Part shown: positions 21,745 to 32,743 of the stretch, in pieces | Layout: the number at the start of each line of letters is the position of its first letter | How positions within the stretch are numbered: position 1 is the stretch's first letter | Assembly: GCA_033782935.1 (NCBI GenBank) | Contig: JAWQEG010000003.1 | Span: forward strand, 880,501 to 944,500 | From: Petrolisthes cinctipes | Lineage: Eukaryota; Arthropoda; Malacostraca; Decapoda; Porcellanidae | DNA length: 64,000 nucleotides | Reading direction: 5' to 3' | Notes under the pieces: generated by a model | Seen by the model: only the letters and a program-made list of their open reading frames with translations | What the model was told of the DNA's origin: nothing | The model's database searches: none | Position numbers and translations under genes: made by a program

Positions 21745-22002
21745 TGGAGATGGAGGGTTTTTGGAGGTTTATGACCGCCGGGAGGGAGGAGAACACCGAG
21801 TCCGTCGCTGTTTGGTCAAATAGCGCAGGGGAGAGTGGAACGGCCCGTACCACCCCCCTCTGCTCCATTTCCGGAGCGGACTTGGCGGCAGCTTGACGGG
21901 AAGCCAGTCTCACCTCCGCGAAGTTCCTCGCCGCTTCCCGGAGGTTGTGGGTTGTCATAGCCCCCACGCCTTCCATAACGGTGGTCATGGACGCAAGGGT
22001 CA
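21745..22002 (-). pseudogene. gag exon 2 of DIRS copy 2 (frameshifted)
   Basis: Exon between the acceptor TCCCTTATAG and the donor AA|GTAAGT. It encodes MEGVGAMTTHNLREAARNF and DSVFSSLPAVINLQKPS. Its length is 258 nt, against 261 in copies 1 and 4. The first codons do not line up with those copies, so this copy has a small deletion near the acceptor that breaks the spliced frame. Confidence 0.55.
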
Positions 22003-22124
22003 CTATAAGGGATAAACAAGAAAAAACCCGAGCGAGCCCAGGGTAGAGACTTGAACGAAAACTAAGAGTCCCACTCCCCTGTATCCCTCATAACAACATA
22101 TTTAAAACCAGTAACGGTACTCAC

Positions 22125-23809
22125 GTTAACTGTAGGCCTGACAACTAGTGGTATGTGTTGGTGAGGGTACTGAGACAGTCCCGAAGGAACGAAACAGCCG
22201 CACCAGTGGAAATGATGTGAGACAGCTCCAACCTGGCGGCTGTTTCTGTCTGTCTCAGTTTTCCGTCGGGCTCCCTCAACTGGTAGGGGACCGGTGGCTC
22301 CTTCTCCGTCTTCCACAGACATTCCCTCAAACCTGGTGGAGCCCGGGAAGGAGGGAGGATGACCGCCAAAGACGGAGGAGGTGGTTTCTTGGGCGCGGTG
22401 TTTTTCTGATGGTCCAGGGACTTAAGGAGAAGGGAAGGAATGTCCAAGTCCTCCTCGCCCTTATCCCCCGGAAAATAAGCGTCTGAGGAGAGGAAGATTG
22501 CCGTATTCCCTTGGGAGCAGTCAATCTTCCAAGCCTGAGACAGCTGTAGTTGACTGTTCTCCATCAGAAAAACCTTCGCGTCCAAGGTAGCCGCTGAGGA
22601 GACCTTTGACGCCGCGGGTACTGGAGCAGAATGTGGCCTGGCCTTATAGAAAGGCGCTGCGTCGCCCTTCTCATCAGCTCCCCACTTTACCACGACGTCG
22701 TCCCTTCTTAACCAGCCCCCTGGCTGGGCGGTGTCCGGAGACCATGCCACCAATCTGCCCTCCTCCAACGAATGGGTCCACGACTGCGGGAGTAGGGCCC
22801 AAGAGTAGGGAAGGTACCCGTCGTCCAAAGGAAGGGGCGACGGGGAAGGAGGGGATGAGGTAGCCAGCTCCTCCGCCAGGTCTCCGGACGGAGACTCGAG
22901 ATCCGGAGAAGTTGGAAGGGCGAGAACGTCTCCAACATCTCCGGGGAGACCCGAGTGCCCGACCGGCGACGGAGCGGTAGGAGGGGTAAGAAGGGCGGGT
23001 TCAGGAACAGGTACCGCTGTCACTACCGGAGGCAGGACAACGGAACCCGAAGGAGAGGCAGGACGGGCATTGGGTACACAGGCGCGGATCAACCGCAGAA
23101 TCTTCCTCGACGAGGGGCTCCTCTCCCTCCGCTTACCTTTGCGGTGTCTGCGGGAGGGAGAAGAGGAGTCCCTCGAAGAGGCCGACGAGGACGGAGAACG
23201 ACAACGAGAACGGGTCTTCCTGGAGCGATGGGACCTGGAGCGACGGGACCTTTTCCTAGAGTGCTTGCGCTCCCGAGAGAGACCCGTAGGGCCAGCTTTC
23301 GGGGGCGACGAAGCCTCAGGTTCCCTGCTAGGCCCTTGTACCGGAGAGGCCTGAAGGGTAACCAGCGCGACGGGCTCGCTCTCAGGCCGGGGCGTAAAGC
23401 CCCGGAAAGGAGTCGCAGAACCATCTAGGGAAGGCGACGAAATCTCTCGGGCAACAGGGGGTTCTAGCCCCTGAGACTCCGAGAGACACGTCGAAGGGTA
23501 ACGGGTCCTGGATAAACCCAGTTCCGTTCTTAAAGCAGGGTCCAACCACGACAAGGAAGATCCGTCTCGTTTGTGCGCCATTCTCCTAGCCCTCGTCCAC
23601 GCCATACGAAGGGAGGCAAGGGCGGGGAGTTTAGAGCGGGCAGCGGCAGGAGTCTCCCGGCACAGCTCAGCCCAGGGGCGGCACACATCACACGCCAAAG
23701 GGTCGTAACCCGAGGGAGTGAAGCAGGGTGCGTGAGGCGAACAATGCAGGTGGCCGTCAGGCGAAACTCGCACAGTACAACCCGATGAAGCACATAAGGC
23801 ACGAGTAGA
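22125..23809 (-). pseudogene. gag exon 1 of DIRS copy 2 (longest open gag frame in the window)
   Basis: One open frame of 595 codons runs from 23932 to 22145. From 23809 it matches the other gag copies: a Cys/His cluster (CTVRVSPDGHLHC, CFTPSGYDPLACDVC), then WAELCRETPAAARSKLPAL (Trp intact here), a strongly RS-rich domain (SRERKHSRKRSRRSRSHRS), a Pro/Ser linker and the C-terminal block with LPYSWALLPQSWTHS and LRECLWKTEKEPPVPYQL. A GAG-to-TAG change ends the frame just before the expected donor AC|GTGAGT at 22124. The first about 40 codons upstream of the acceptor at 23810 may be intronic or leader. Confidence 0.72.
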
Positions 23810-24771
23810 CTGAGGGAGAGAATACAACAAAGTATGGGTTAACACGTGAACACACGCGCACACAGCGAGAGGCACGGGAAACCTAACTAAAACCCCACAG
23901 GCACCATCCAGGGAGAAAACCCCGTCAGCCAAGCAAACCCCCTCCCGTGGGAGGAGGAACAGCCCCTATGAGAAGGTCTCGAAAAGGAGAGACCGCCTGA
24001 GGGGCAACCACCCAGGGACACAGACGCCCTGGGAAAGCACTAAAAACACCTAAAATAGTTACGGTGGGAAGGGAAAACGAGAACCTGGGCACAATCCTCG
24101 CTCGCCACAACCCACGTAACCCTACACCACACTCGGGGCAAACACAGTAAGGGCTAAAAGCCCCTGATCACCACACCATGTGGAGAGGCAAGGGCCCCAC
24201 GTGGGACGGCGAAACAACCTCGCTAAAAGAAACCCCCAAGGTAAAAACATAAAATAACACATGTACTAGTGGCGGGGGAGAGGGAGAAGGAGAGTGGAGG
24301 GAGAAAACCCTAAAAAAGGGGCTCAAACGAAACTCTCCCCGAGGGAAGAAAATGAACTGAACTCCTGAAAAAGGGAAATAAATCCCCACACTAATACTCC
24401 CCACTCCCCCAACACACACACACACAATACATCTGCAAAGCAGGCAAGCCACTAGTACACAAAAGAAACGATAGCAGGAACACGTGACACAATACCATAA
24501 CGTAGCAGCGAGGAGCGTAGATGTTGACAGTAACGTGTTCCGCGACTGAGTGGCAGAGCGTATGCTCCCCTAGAGCGGGGTCAGTATCTCCACAGGCCAC
24601 CACCAGGTGGCTCCCATGTCTAGTACAGCGCCAGATTTAAATTCATTTTACTTCTGATGATCGTCACGGAATAGACCCTTCTAGCCCAGAATATGCCTTC
24701 ACGGGGCCTGGGCTGGAGAAGGGGTGTATTCTATAGCAATCCAGCTGTGCTGGTTCCACTATACCAATAAT

Positions 24772-25104
24772 AAATATTATTGTAAAATCTGGTCATTTTC
24801 TAGTGAATTTGAGGAGATCTACCCACATGGATTAGAAATCCACGTGAGGTGTAATGCAGCCGGAGGCTCTCTCTTTCTCTCTAATTTTTACTGCTGTGTG
24901 GACCGCCAGCACACGGGGGGTGCAGTATTCCTTTGTATGCAGCAGTCTAAACTCCTTCCCCCTTTATGGTCCCTTCAGGGCTGGTCTCATGGAAGGTGCG
25001 GCCCCACTTGTAGCTCCTGTGGTAATGTGGACTTGGGCCCACAGCACTGGCTGTGGGATCAAAGACCTTCCTCCCCATCTCCCCAGCAATTGGAGGCCCC
25101 CAGA
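24772..25104. other. Flank of DIRS copy 2, no recognised gene
   Basis: Moderately GC-rich sequence with a splice-like CCCCAGCAATTGG and an open frame on plus that continues into the repeat at 25105. I see no conserved domain. It may be the 5' part of the repeat unit described next, because part of it (AGGCCCCCAGACTCCCTGGT) recurs near 62670-62690 in reverse. Confidence 0.35.
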
Positions 25105-25285
25105 CTCCCTGGTCCAGTAAGCTCTGGTCCCATTTCCCTGGGATTTGTTTCGGTAGCCAAGGCATATAGGGCCAGCCCTTTCTTTATTTTAATTTGTTTA
25201 TTCACTGCAACTAGAGCTATCGGGGGTCTGTGGGGCAGGAGGCCATTCTTCCCCGGGAGAGCATCAACAACAGCAACACAAACTT
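25105..25285 (+). repeat. Dispersed repeat with (AAC)n-rich tail, copy 1
   Basis: It shares with 62503-62700 (opposite strand) the blocks AAGCTCTGGTCCCAT, GCATATAGGG, TTTATTTTAATTTGTTT and GGGGTCTGTGG, ending in an AAC-rich tail (ATCAACAACAGCAACAC). In both places a 5'-truncated LINE family C copy follows directly, at different truncation points. It is therefore more likely a separate element or target than part of the LINE. Confidence 0.55.
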
Positions 25286-27845
25286 ACAGCCTCATTTCAT
25301 TAAACAACCCACAACAACACACTCATATCCCTCACCAAGCCCTCTTTCAACCATCCTCTCCTGATATATCCTTCTGCTCTCCCAACCTCGCCCCCAGAAC
25401 ATCATGGAGGGTGGTCAGAACCCTCGGCTCTGACCACCTTCCAATCATAATCACCACAAAAACAAGAATCACCCCAGTTGGCCACAGACACACATACACA
25501 AATTACAAAAGTGAAGCCTTCACTACTGAAACAGAACAACACTTCAAAACACTGAACAGTACACCCATCACAAACATTAACACAGCTGTTAAAAAATTCA
25601 ATACAATTTTACAAAACGCAGACAAACAGCACATCCCTAGAGGTAACAAAAGAAAACACCATCCCAACTTCACAACAGAAATTCAAGACCTCACCAAACA
25701 ACGAGACACACTTAAACACACATCCCCAACTCCTCTTACACAACACAGTAAACCGAATACAAGCACTAAATTCACAAAGAAGCAACATAAATAAAGAACA
25801 TAAAACACTTAACTGGCAAAGTTTTGTCAACACACTCAACCACACAAACAACACCAGCAAACTCTACAAAACACTAAACAGCATCATACTGTCCAACAGC
25901 AACACTACACAATCACTTGCAGCCATCACAACAACAAACACTATACCCTCTAACAAACAACAAGCAAACACACTCATCCAGCATTTTTCTCATGTCAGCC
26001 ACCTTCACCCTCATCCTGAAGACAGACTATGCACCATTCACAAATCATCAGTCGAATCACATCATTCACAACTTAAAACACTCACCTGCCTGTGGCCCTG
26101 ACAACATCAGTAACATACACCTTAAACACCTTGGACCACAAGGCATACAAACACTCACTAACATAGCAAACTACAGCTACTCACACAACACATTACCCAA
26201 CATCTGGAAACACGAAAACATCATCACCATCCCCAAACCCAACAAAGATCCCACACTACCCTCATCACACCGTCCCATCACCCTCCTTTGTACCCCCTCC
26301 AAAATCACTGAGTGCCTCATCATTAGACTAATCACACCTCACATCCCCCTTGTATCTTCACAACATGGCTTCAGACCGCTACACTCAACAAACACCCTTC
26401 TTACAGACCTCACACAAAAATTTTTGATGGCATCAACTCAGATAGACCCTCACACAGAACACTCTTAGTTACATTGGACATTAGTAAAGCATTTGATGCC
26501 ATCCCCCGTCACAACATCACAAACAAAATATACAACACAAACATGCATAATATCACCAAAAGATGGCTGGCCAGCTTCTTGGGAGGAAGAGTAGCCCATG
26601 TTACATTTGCTGGTCAGTCATCTAACATTAAAAGTTTCACCAATGGTGTCCCCCAAGGTTCTGTACTCTCACCCACCCTTTTCAACCTATACATGCACGA
26701 CCTACCAACACCCCAGGCACCACAAATACACATAGCCTCCTACACAGACGACATAACACTCGCATGTACACACAGAAACGCAGACACAGCCATTCTCATC
26801 CTCCAACGCTACCTCAACACACTTAATGCCTGGTTCACCACAGACTGACTTAAAATAGCACCCACCAAGTCAACTGTCACCCTTCTCACCAACTGGAATA
26901 CAGAACACCACACCTCACCATAAAACAACACACCACACCTCACCATAAACAACACACCTATACCACACACACACAAAATACTTGGCATAACATACAATAC
27001 ATCCATGACATTCAAACAACATATCAAGGCCATCAAAAACAAATGCATGCAAAGATCACTTGCCAGCACAACATTCAGACACAACAAAGAATCCACAATC
27101 ACAGTATACAAACAATATATTCGATCAGTGATGGATTATGCAAGCCCTGCCTGGGCCTCAAACCTCGCTGAGACTCATCACAACACCCTTCAAACCATAC
27201 AGAACAGAGCCCTAAAGACAATCACAGGCTGCACAGCTACCACACCTTCACTATGAAACCAAAGTCCTCAAAATCAAAGATCATCTTGACATGATAGGCA
27301 CACAAACACTTGCTGCAGCCTCCACAAACCCACACCACCCACTAAACTACATGGCACTACACACACACATGCCAAGGAACATCAAAATAACGCCCAGTAC
27401 ACGATACCATACACAAATACTATCATCTCTTACACCCTGCCCACCCAAAACAAATCTCCAGAAACATATCCATACTCAAATCACTCATCAGTCCATCCAA
27501 ACACTAAAAAACAACACACAGCTGCATGCACGACCTCTTGACATCCACCCATTTGAATCATCTCTTAACCGTGAGGACAGAGTCCACCTGGCCAGGCTGC
27601 GGTGTGGCCACCACCCGGCCCTTCTGACATATCAGAAGAGGCTGGATGGAGCCATTGTGGAAGCCTGTCCAGGATGCAACACAACACCCCATTCTATTAA
27701 ACACATTATTGAAGACTGCAATGCACACAACCACACTCGCCAAAAACACAACATACACTCTCTGAGGGCATTGTGGGAAAGCCCGGTTCAGGCCATGACT
27801 TTCCTCAGGAGCTCGGGGCTGCTCGGCCAGACAGCTTGAGGAACT
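25286..27845 (+). mobile_element. LINE family C, endonuclease (partial)-RT-zinc region, damaged
   Basis: The plus-strand frames begin within the endonuclease domain (SPDISFCSPNLAPRTSW, then GSDHLPI). RT blocks follow: HSPACGPDNISNIHLKHLG (26080), SSQHGFRPLHSTNTLL (26357), LDISKAFDAIPRHNI (26474), NGVPQGSVLSPTLFN (26644) and a YTDD catalytic box (ASYTDDITLA, 26737). The 3' part encodes a Cys/His region, HLARLRCGHHPALLT then CPGC and HIIEDCNAH, typical of Jockey/I-type LINEs, ending LGQTA with TGA at 27837-27839. Frameshifts lie near 25790, 26470 and 26850-26940. The 3' UTR is GAACTTCAACAACAACTAAA. Confidence 0.85.
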
Positions 27846-27869
27846 TCAACAACAACTAAAGCAGTAAAT

Positions 27870-28160
27870 CCTCCCTTCCCTGTGAGGACAAAGTCCATCT
27901 AGCCATGCTGCGATATGCTTACCTCTCAGCCCTTCTGACACATCAGAAGCTGGATGAAGCCATTGTGGAGGCCTGTCTAGGATGCAACATAGAACCCACT
28001 CTATTAAACACATTTTGGAAGACTGCAATACACACAACCACACTCACCAACACAACAACATACACTCTTTGAGGGCACTGTGGGAAAGTCTGGTTCAGGT
28101 CATGGCCTTCCTCAGGGGCTCAGGGCTGCTCGGCCAGACAGCTTGAGGAACTTCAATAAC
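27870..28160 (+). mobile_element. Second, 5'-truncated LINE C 3' end, immediately downstream
   Basis: This is a diverged repeat of 27575-27860 (CTGTGAGGACAAAGTCC through GGCCAGACAGCTTGAGGAAC). AACTAAAGCAGTAA before it (near 27856) and AACTAAAACAGTAA after it (near 28158) could be its target duplication. That would make it an insertion of a truncated LINE C into the tail of another. Confidence 0.65.
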
Positions 28161-28312
28161 TAAAACAGTAATATAATTCATCCCATCCAAATCCTGTATA
28201 TCTTTCCCCCTGCTCCTTTGCACATTATATTACATTATTTTTTCATAATATAAATTATATTTTTTTCATTAAATTTACACGTTTGGGGGTCGATGAATAG
28301 TTTGAAATTTCA

Positions 28313-28780
28313 TTAACTCTTAAAGCGTGGCTTGTTTGAGCCTGCCAGCGTGGGGCATATTGTGCAAAATGTAAACAAGTAGCTTATAAACACTGAACCT
28401 ACATGAATAAATTATGCATGATCTTGAAGTACAAACCTATATCTCTCTCCTGATGTACGTGCAAAGACTGTATGGACATCTGTAGCATGGGTAGCTGGCT
28501 CAGAATGACCACCACTCGAAGCACAGTTTTACACTCCGTTGACGATAGATTCTGTCCTCAAACACTCAGTGCGTTGGCTATACTGAGTGGGTTTGAACCA
28601 AGGAAGGGTGGGTGACTGGTGGCTTGATGGCAAGCACAAGTCCACCATTGGTGTGAGAAAATCAAACAAGTTGGGAGGCGCACAAGTTTTAAAAACGCAG
28701 CTTCAGGTTAAAGTCAACACCCGCAGTCACCAACATTGTTGGTTGACACCCACGCTTAAAAGGTCTTAGTAAGGGATTAA
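28313..28780. mobile_element. TTAA-flanked MITE (piggyBac-like)
   Basis: TTAA at 28313 is followed by CTCTTAAAGCGTGGC. Near the right end the reverse complement reads CCTTTTAAGCGTGGGTG, with a TTAA at 28777. The interior resembles 15890-16150 and 31540-31700. It encodes no transposase. The right boundary is approximate. Confidence 0.45.
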
Positions 28781-28832
28781 TGAGTTGAAAAGGTTTGGGA
28801 ACCCCTTGTTTAATTATTGGGTACATTAATTT

Positions 28833-29003
28833 CTTGTTTTCCACTGGCATTATGGATATTTATTGCACTGTTTGTGATGAATCTGTGTACAGTAAACCCT
28901 CTTTGTACATTACACACCCATAAACCCAGTGGATAATGAGGGGTTACTGTACATGAATTCACAGCAAATGGTATAATATGCACCCATAACAACATTGGAA
29001 AAC
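28833..29003. mobile_element. Palindromic MITE around CAGTAAACCCTC
   Basis: Two arms of about 65 bp are inverted copies: TTTTCCACTGGCATTATGG through GTACAGTAAACCCTC on the left, and GAGGGGTTACTGTACATG through CATTGGAAAA on the right. A spacer of about 40 bp separates them. Related half-palindromes occur at about 29283-29400, 29610-29680, 43024-43118, 47715-47790 and 49243-49335. The family looks like a pogo/Tigger-type MITE. Confidence 0.6.
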
Positions 29004-29087
29004 GATATTGATATCATGGTATGCACTACTGTGCTCTGATGTCCTCAACAGAAGAAAATAACTCATTATATCTTAAAATCTCGCCAG

Positions 29088-29247
29088 AGCCAATGATGAA
29101 GGGAAAGTGGATGTAAGCAGGATGGAATCACAAGGTGGTCATTACAAAGGACACTTCCCCATGGGGCTCATTGGGGGCCTCAAACCAGCACCCAGTGAAT
29201 TCAAGTACACACGCTTCTTCAAAAGAGACGTGGAAACACCCAATGAA
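29088..29247 (+). CDS. Acyl-CoA thioesterase (ACOT/BAAT family), exon B
   Basis: It continues the N-terminal thioesterase/BAAT domain: ANDEGKVDVSRMESQGGHY, then FPMGLIGGLKPAPSEFKY and FFKRDVETPNE. In vertebrate ACOTs this is the block 'GSY.G.EPMGLLW.L...KRDV.TP', so identity is clear. The acceptor is ATCTCGCCAG before 29088. The first base completes an Ile codon begun in exon A. The donor is GAA|GTGAGT after 29247 (phase 0). The frame is clean. The upstream intron is about 17.6 kb and the downstream one about 1 kb. Confidence 0.88.
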
Positions 29248-29282
29248 GTGAGTTTCAGTATATCCACCAGGGTAACATATCT

Positions 29283-29680
29283 GTACAGTTTTCCACTATT
29301 ATTATGGCTGTGTATTATACCTTTTTCTGTGAATCTCTGTACAGAAAACCCTCATTATACACTGGGTTATGAATGTGTAATGTACAGCCACAATCAAATA
29401 TCCACCGACACTTTCCTTCCATTGTGCAAGTAAATCAGTATCATATCGAAATATAATCATACAACACGTTATGTCAACTCAACCCCCTCAATTATTATTA
29501 TGAGGTGCTGCAAAATCACACGTGTTGTTCTTAATTAACAAGATATTTACTACGATGGAAGGAAAGTGTCGGTGGATATTTGATTGTGGCTGTATAAAGA
29601 GGCTTTACTATACTGTACATAGATTCATTACAAACAGTGGAGTACACACCCATAACACCAACATTGGAAAACAAGGGATT
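29283..29680. repeat. Two half-copies of the CAGTAAACCCTC palindromic MITE family
   Basis: TGTACAGAAAACCCTCATTA (near 29337) and ACAAACAGTGGAGTACACAC (near 29630) are recognisable parts of the family whose palindromic member is at 28833-29003. They lie in the 1-kb intron between exons B and C. Confidence 0.5.
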
Positions 29681-30035
29681 ACACTAATACACTTTACACT
29701 TGATATAGATACAAGGGATTCAGTCTACAGGGGAAAGCCATTCTACCTAAAGAACAACCTTCAAACCACTGCTATTAATAAACACTAACTCCCTACCACA
29801 TGCCAATACTTTATCTATTTACTGTATGTCATTCCAGGTCTCTCCACTTCACTCCCATGTACTATCTTGTCTTTATTTAGTAGATATGTATTGATGACTC
29901 AGTCTCTTTTTTAGATATTTGATATACACACTTAAAATTTAACCAAATATACAGACATGGACAACAAATTATGTAGACCATTTGTTTGTGAAGGTAACAA
30001 AATGTAGCATACCGGTATGTCTGTGAAAATATTAT

Positions 30036-30240
30036 GAGTTACAGGTGAAAGTGAGCATATCATGGGTTACAGGTGTAGGTGAGCATATCATGGGTTACAG
30101 GTGAAGGTGAGCATATCAGGGGTTACAGGTGAAGGTGAGCATATCATGGGTTACAGGTGAAGGTGAGCATATCATGGGTTACAGGTGAAGGTGAGCATAT
30201 CAGGGGTTTCAGGTGAAGGTGAGCATATCATGGGTTACAG
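30036..30240 (+). repeat. 28-bp minisatellite made of exon C splice-acceptor sequence
   Basis: Seven 28-bp units (consensus GGTTACAGGTGAAGGTGAGC, then ATATCATG) run straight into exon C, whose own acceptor and first codons (TTACAG|GTGAAGGTGAG) form the eighth, partial unit. Each unit therefore repeats a TTACAG acceptor-like site and a GGTGAG donor-like site six bases later. Confidence 0.9.
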
Positions 30241-30409
30241 GTGAAGGTGAGTGTACATGAGGGTCATTTGAGTGAGGAGGACCTATGCCCACCAGACCCG
30301 GCCCCACACCTGGCTTGGGTCACACATCTGCGTCATTATATGGCCCCAGGTGTGAAGCGCATCCCTGTTCGCTATGGCAAAGTACGTGGCACTCTCTTCC
30401 TTCCACAAG
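30241..30409 (+). CDS. Acyl-CoA thioesterase (ACOT/BAAT family), exon C
   Basis: It encodes the end of the N-terminal domain and the linker to the hydrolase: VKVSVHEGHLSEEDLCP, HYMAPGVKRIPVRYGKVR, GTLFLPQ. The last part matches the family block 'PGV.R.PVR.G.VRGTLFLP'. The start at 30241 (phase 0, after TTACAG) keeps the frame with exon B and gives the expected V.V..GH strand. The donor is CAAG|GTCAGT after 30409, leaving one base for the Gly codon completed in exon D. Upstream is a minisatellite of the acceptor itself. The downstream intron is about 14.4 kb with nested transposons. Confidence 0.88.
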
Positions 30410-30622
30410 GTCAGTACTGGAATATAATGTATTTTGGAAGGATATCATAAAGATTTTAACTTTAACAGTTGTGAAGAGCAATTGTAAGTTGTGTCTGGAA
30501 GTTGTGACGTGTGTGTGTGTGTGTGGGTGAAGGAGTTGACCTGAACCTTGGTAATGGCCTTCACATGGCCTATGTCCAGAGTCAGAACAAAAAACTAAAA
30601 ACTAAGTTCAGTTTGGTATTAA

Positions 30623-31246
30623 CCCCTTAGGACCGATTGACCGACATGTCGGTGATAAAAAAATTAATGGTTCGCTCCGAATCACCGACATGTCGACGTA
30701 CCTATAAAAAACTGTAGCGAGTAGCTAGCGAGCTGGCGTTGGTAACGATGGAAAGCTAACATCCCTGAGAAAAGGTTTGACTGTGGTAGTGGTGTCTGGT
30801 GGGTGGTGCCTAGACCTACCCCCACCAACAAGGACCCCACCTCACCACTATGTGGTGTTTTCTTATGTTTCTCATATCTCTCTGCTGTCTACTATACTCC
30901 AGGAGAGTCTAGACAGACAAAATTACACTGAAATACGTTTAATATCATTGAAAACCACTTAGACGCATTGTTTAGGTGTTTATTTACATGTTTAGAGATG
31001 TACACAGAGCATATGAGGTTTTCTTTCATGCGTTTCATGGGATACTATTTTATTTATTTTCGGACTTTTGACGCTCTGTCATACGCAAACGCGTACACCT
31101 AGGAGGCTCCCGTTTTCAGTTCCTGGTGTGTAAAATCAAGCTCTTTCATTCTGTAAGAACAAAATTTGCCTACATGAAAGTTGAAAATTGACCCCCAGAA
31201 GTCGGCTGGGGGTGAAAAAAAAAAGAAAAAAGTCGCTCCTAAGGGG
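30623..31246. mobile_element. piggyBac-like non-autonomous element with TTAA target duplication
   Basis: TTAA (30619-30622 and 31247-31250) flanks inverted ends: CCCCTTAGGACCGATTGACC on the left, and CCCCTTAGGAGCGACTT reading inward from the right. A subterminal hairpin (CCGACATGTCGGTGA, with TCACCGACATGTCG about 25 bp on) lies just inside the left end. No transposase is encoded. TTAA duplication with C-rich ends is the piggyBac signature. Confidence 0.82.
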
Positions 31247-31707
31247 TTAACATTGAATTGCAACATCATGTTGCCTCACATAAAGACTATTATTATTATT
31301 TATGGCTTTTTCAAAATTTAATACTGTGTACAAGACATAATTGAAATAATCAATGTTATTTGCAGTGGTATAAAAGCAATATATTATAAACTAGCTTCCA
31401 TCTATACAGGCAACACCAAAGTTTACATTTTTGTTTCTAATTTAAGGAAAGGGAGACTTTAACCACTTAGCCGCGGGCATTATCTATCGCGGCACCTCTC
31501 TCTCCTACACTCGCGGTCACTATGTAAACAACACATTTGACGGCTAATAGCTTGGAAACCACTCACGCTACATAAATAAATGATACATAATATTGAAGTA
31601 CAAAGCTTTAGCCATCTCCTGATGTACTTGTGAAGACTAAAGTGACATCTGTAGGATGGGTAGCCATCTCACTATGACATTAACTCAAAATTCACTTCTA
31701 CACTCTA

Positions 31708-32641
31708 CAGTAAGATCTTGCATCAAACGAATAATAGGTGCCAAAAAAGATGCGTGAGATACAAATTCGTTAGATGTGAATACATAAACATATGGCGGAA
31801 ATTATAATCGGTACCAACAATACAACTGAAACTCAATTGGCTTGTATGTACGGCATACAGTAATAAAAAATATACAAGAAATGTGTAAAATAATCAAGAA
31901 ATGTGTAAAATAATCAAGAAATGTGGAACATTCTCTTATGAGGGATGAATTCTGTATGCGGCGGCAAGGGACACACATTATCACTTATCACATGCGGCAT
32001 GCCACTCCCTCACTCCCACCACCACATCCTCCACCACCATCCTCCCTCATCATCCTCCCTCTCACTGTCTGCTGCGTCTCGTGATGCTGCTCAGAGTTTT
32101 GTTATCTTTTCGTCTGCACTTTTTTCCTTCACAATAAATCCATCAATGTCATCAGGAATGTCACTAAGAATGTTCACTATATCCTCCTCACCATCACTCA
32201 CAGTCTCTTGTCCATCATTTTCATCAAGATTTTCAATAATTTCGTGAAGCTCACGGCGCTTGTTTATCTGTTTTAGGGAATTTTGGAGTCCACACTGGGA
32301 AATAATATACAGTTTGTTCAAGAGTAAACAGGGAAATTTCTACCAGATGAAATACCAAAAAGACCATCATTGTTCAAGAGTAAACAGGGAATAATTGAGG
32401 TAAAAAGGGAAATTCTGATAATGAAGTAAGGAAAATTTCGTCAAGCAGACCTGGCAACACTGAGCGGGAGTGAGGGAGGCAGTGGGGAGTGGCTGTTTGT
32501 TCATGATTTTTCGCTGTTCACTCAGGATTTTTTCGTTAGATTTGAAACTATACCCGTTAGATGAGAATATAGGTAGATGTGCAAAATATCGGTAGATACG
32601 AATTCGTTAGATTAAAACACGTTAGATGCGAGATCTTACTG
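31708..32641. mobile_element. TA-flanked pogo/Tigger-like MITE
   Basis: The ends are CAGTAAGATCTTGCATCAAA and, inward from the right, CAGTAAGATCTCGCATCTAA. TA flanks both (31706-31707 and 32642-32643). At 934 bp it is almost exactly the length of the MITE at 12699-13631, and it shares the foldback core around 32265-32460. The minus strand at 32321-32091 holds a 76-codon acidic open frame (SDGEEDIVNILSDIPDDIDG) that may be a transposase remnant; I do not recognise it. Confidence 0.78.
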
Positions 32642-32743
32642 TATTTACACTCTGTTTACATATCTAAGTACCTTTTCACACACTAATTTAATTATAAAAC
32701 ATGTCAGAATCACATTTTTCAACACAACAATATGAAATATAAT

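Larger units (their letters stand above)
18455..24771 (-). mobile_element. DIRS-like retrotransposon, copy 2 (internal deletion)
   Basis: The same architecture as copy 1, read 24771 to 18455: 5' inverted repeat (about 24540-24771), leader, gag exons, RT-RNase H, remnant of the tyrosine recombinase, internal complementary region (about 18800-18845) and 3' inverted repeat (18455-18700). Roughly 1 kb is missing compared with copy 1 between the RNase H active sites and the middle of the recombinase (junction near 19856). The 5' end carries the variant CCACTATACCAATAAT, and its internal complementary region carries the matching variant ATTATTGGTATAGTG. Confidence 0.88.

Noticed and set aside
24724..25794. 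356-codon plus-strand frame as a host protein
   Set aside because: It starts in the DIRS end, runs through the AAC-tailed repeat and finishes in the LINE C endonuclease, so it is a chance fusion frame.
30036..30240. Regular 28-bp repeats, CRISPR-like at first sight
   Set aside because: The units are directly tandem with no spacers, and the window is eukaryotic. It is a minisatellite.
32091..32321. Acidic 76-codon frame as a piggyBac or Tigger transposase piece
   Set aside because: Acidic composition alone is not enough, and no catalytic motif is present.
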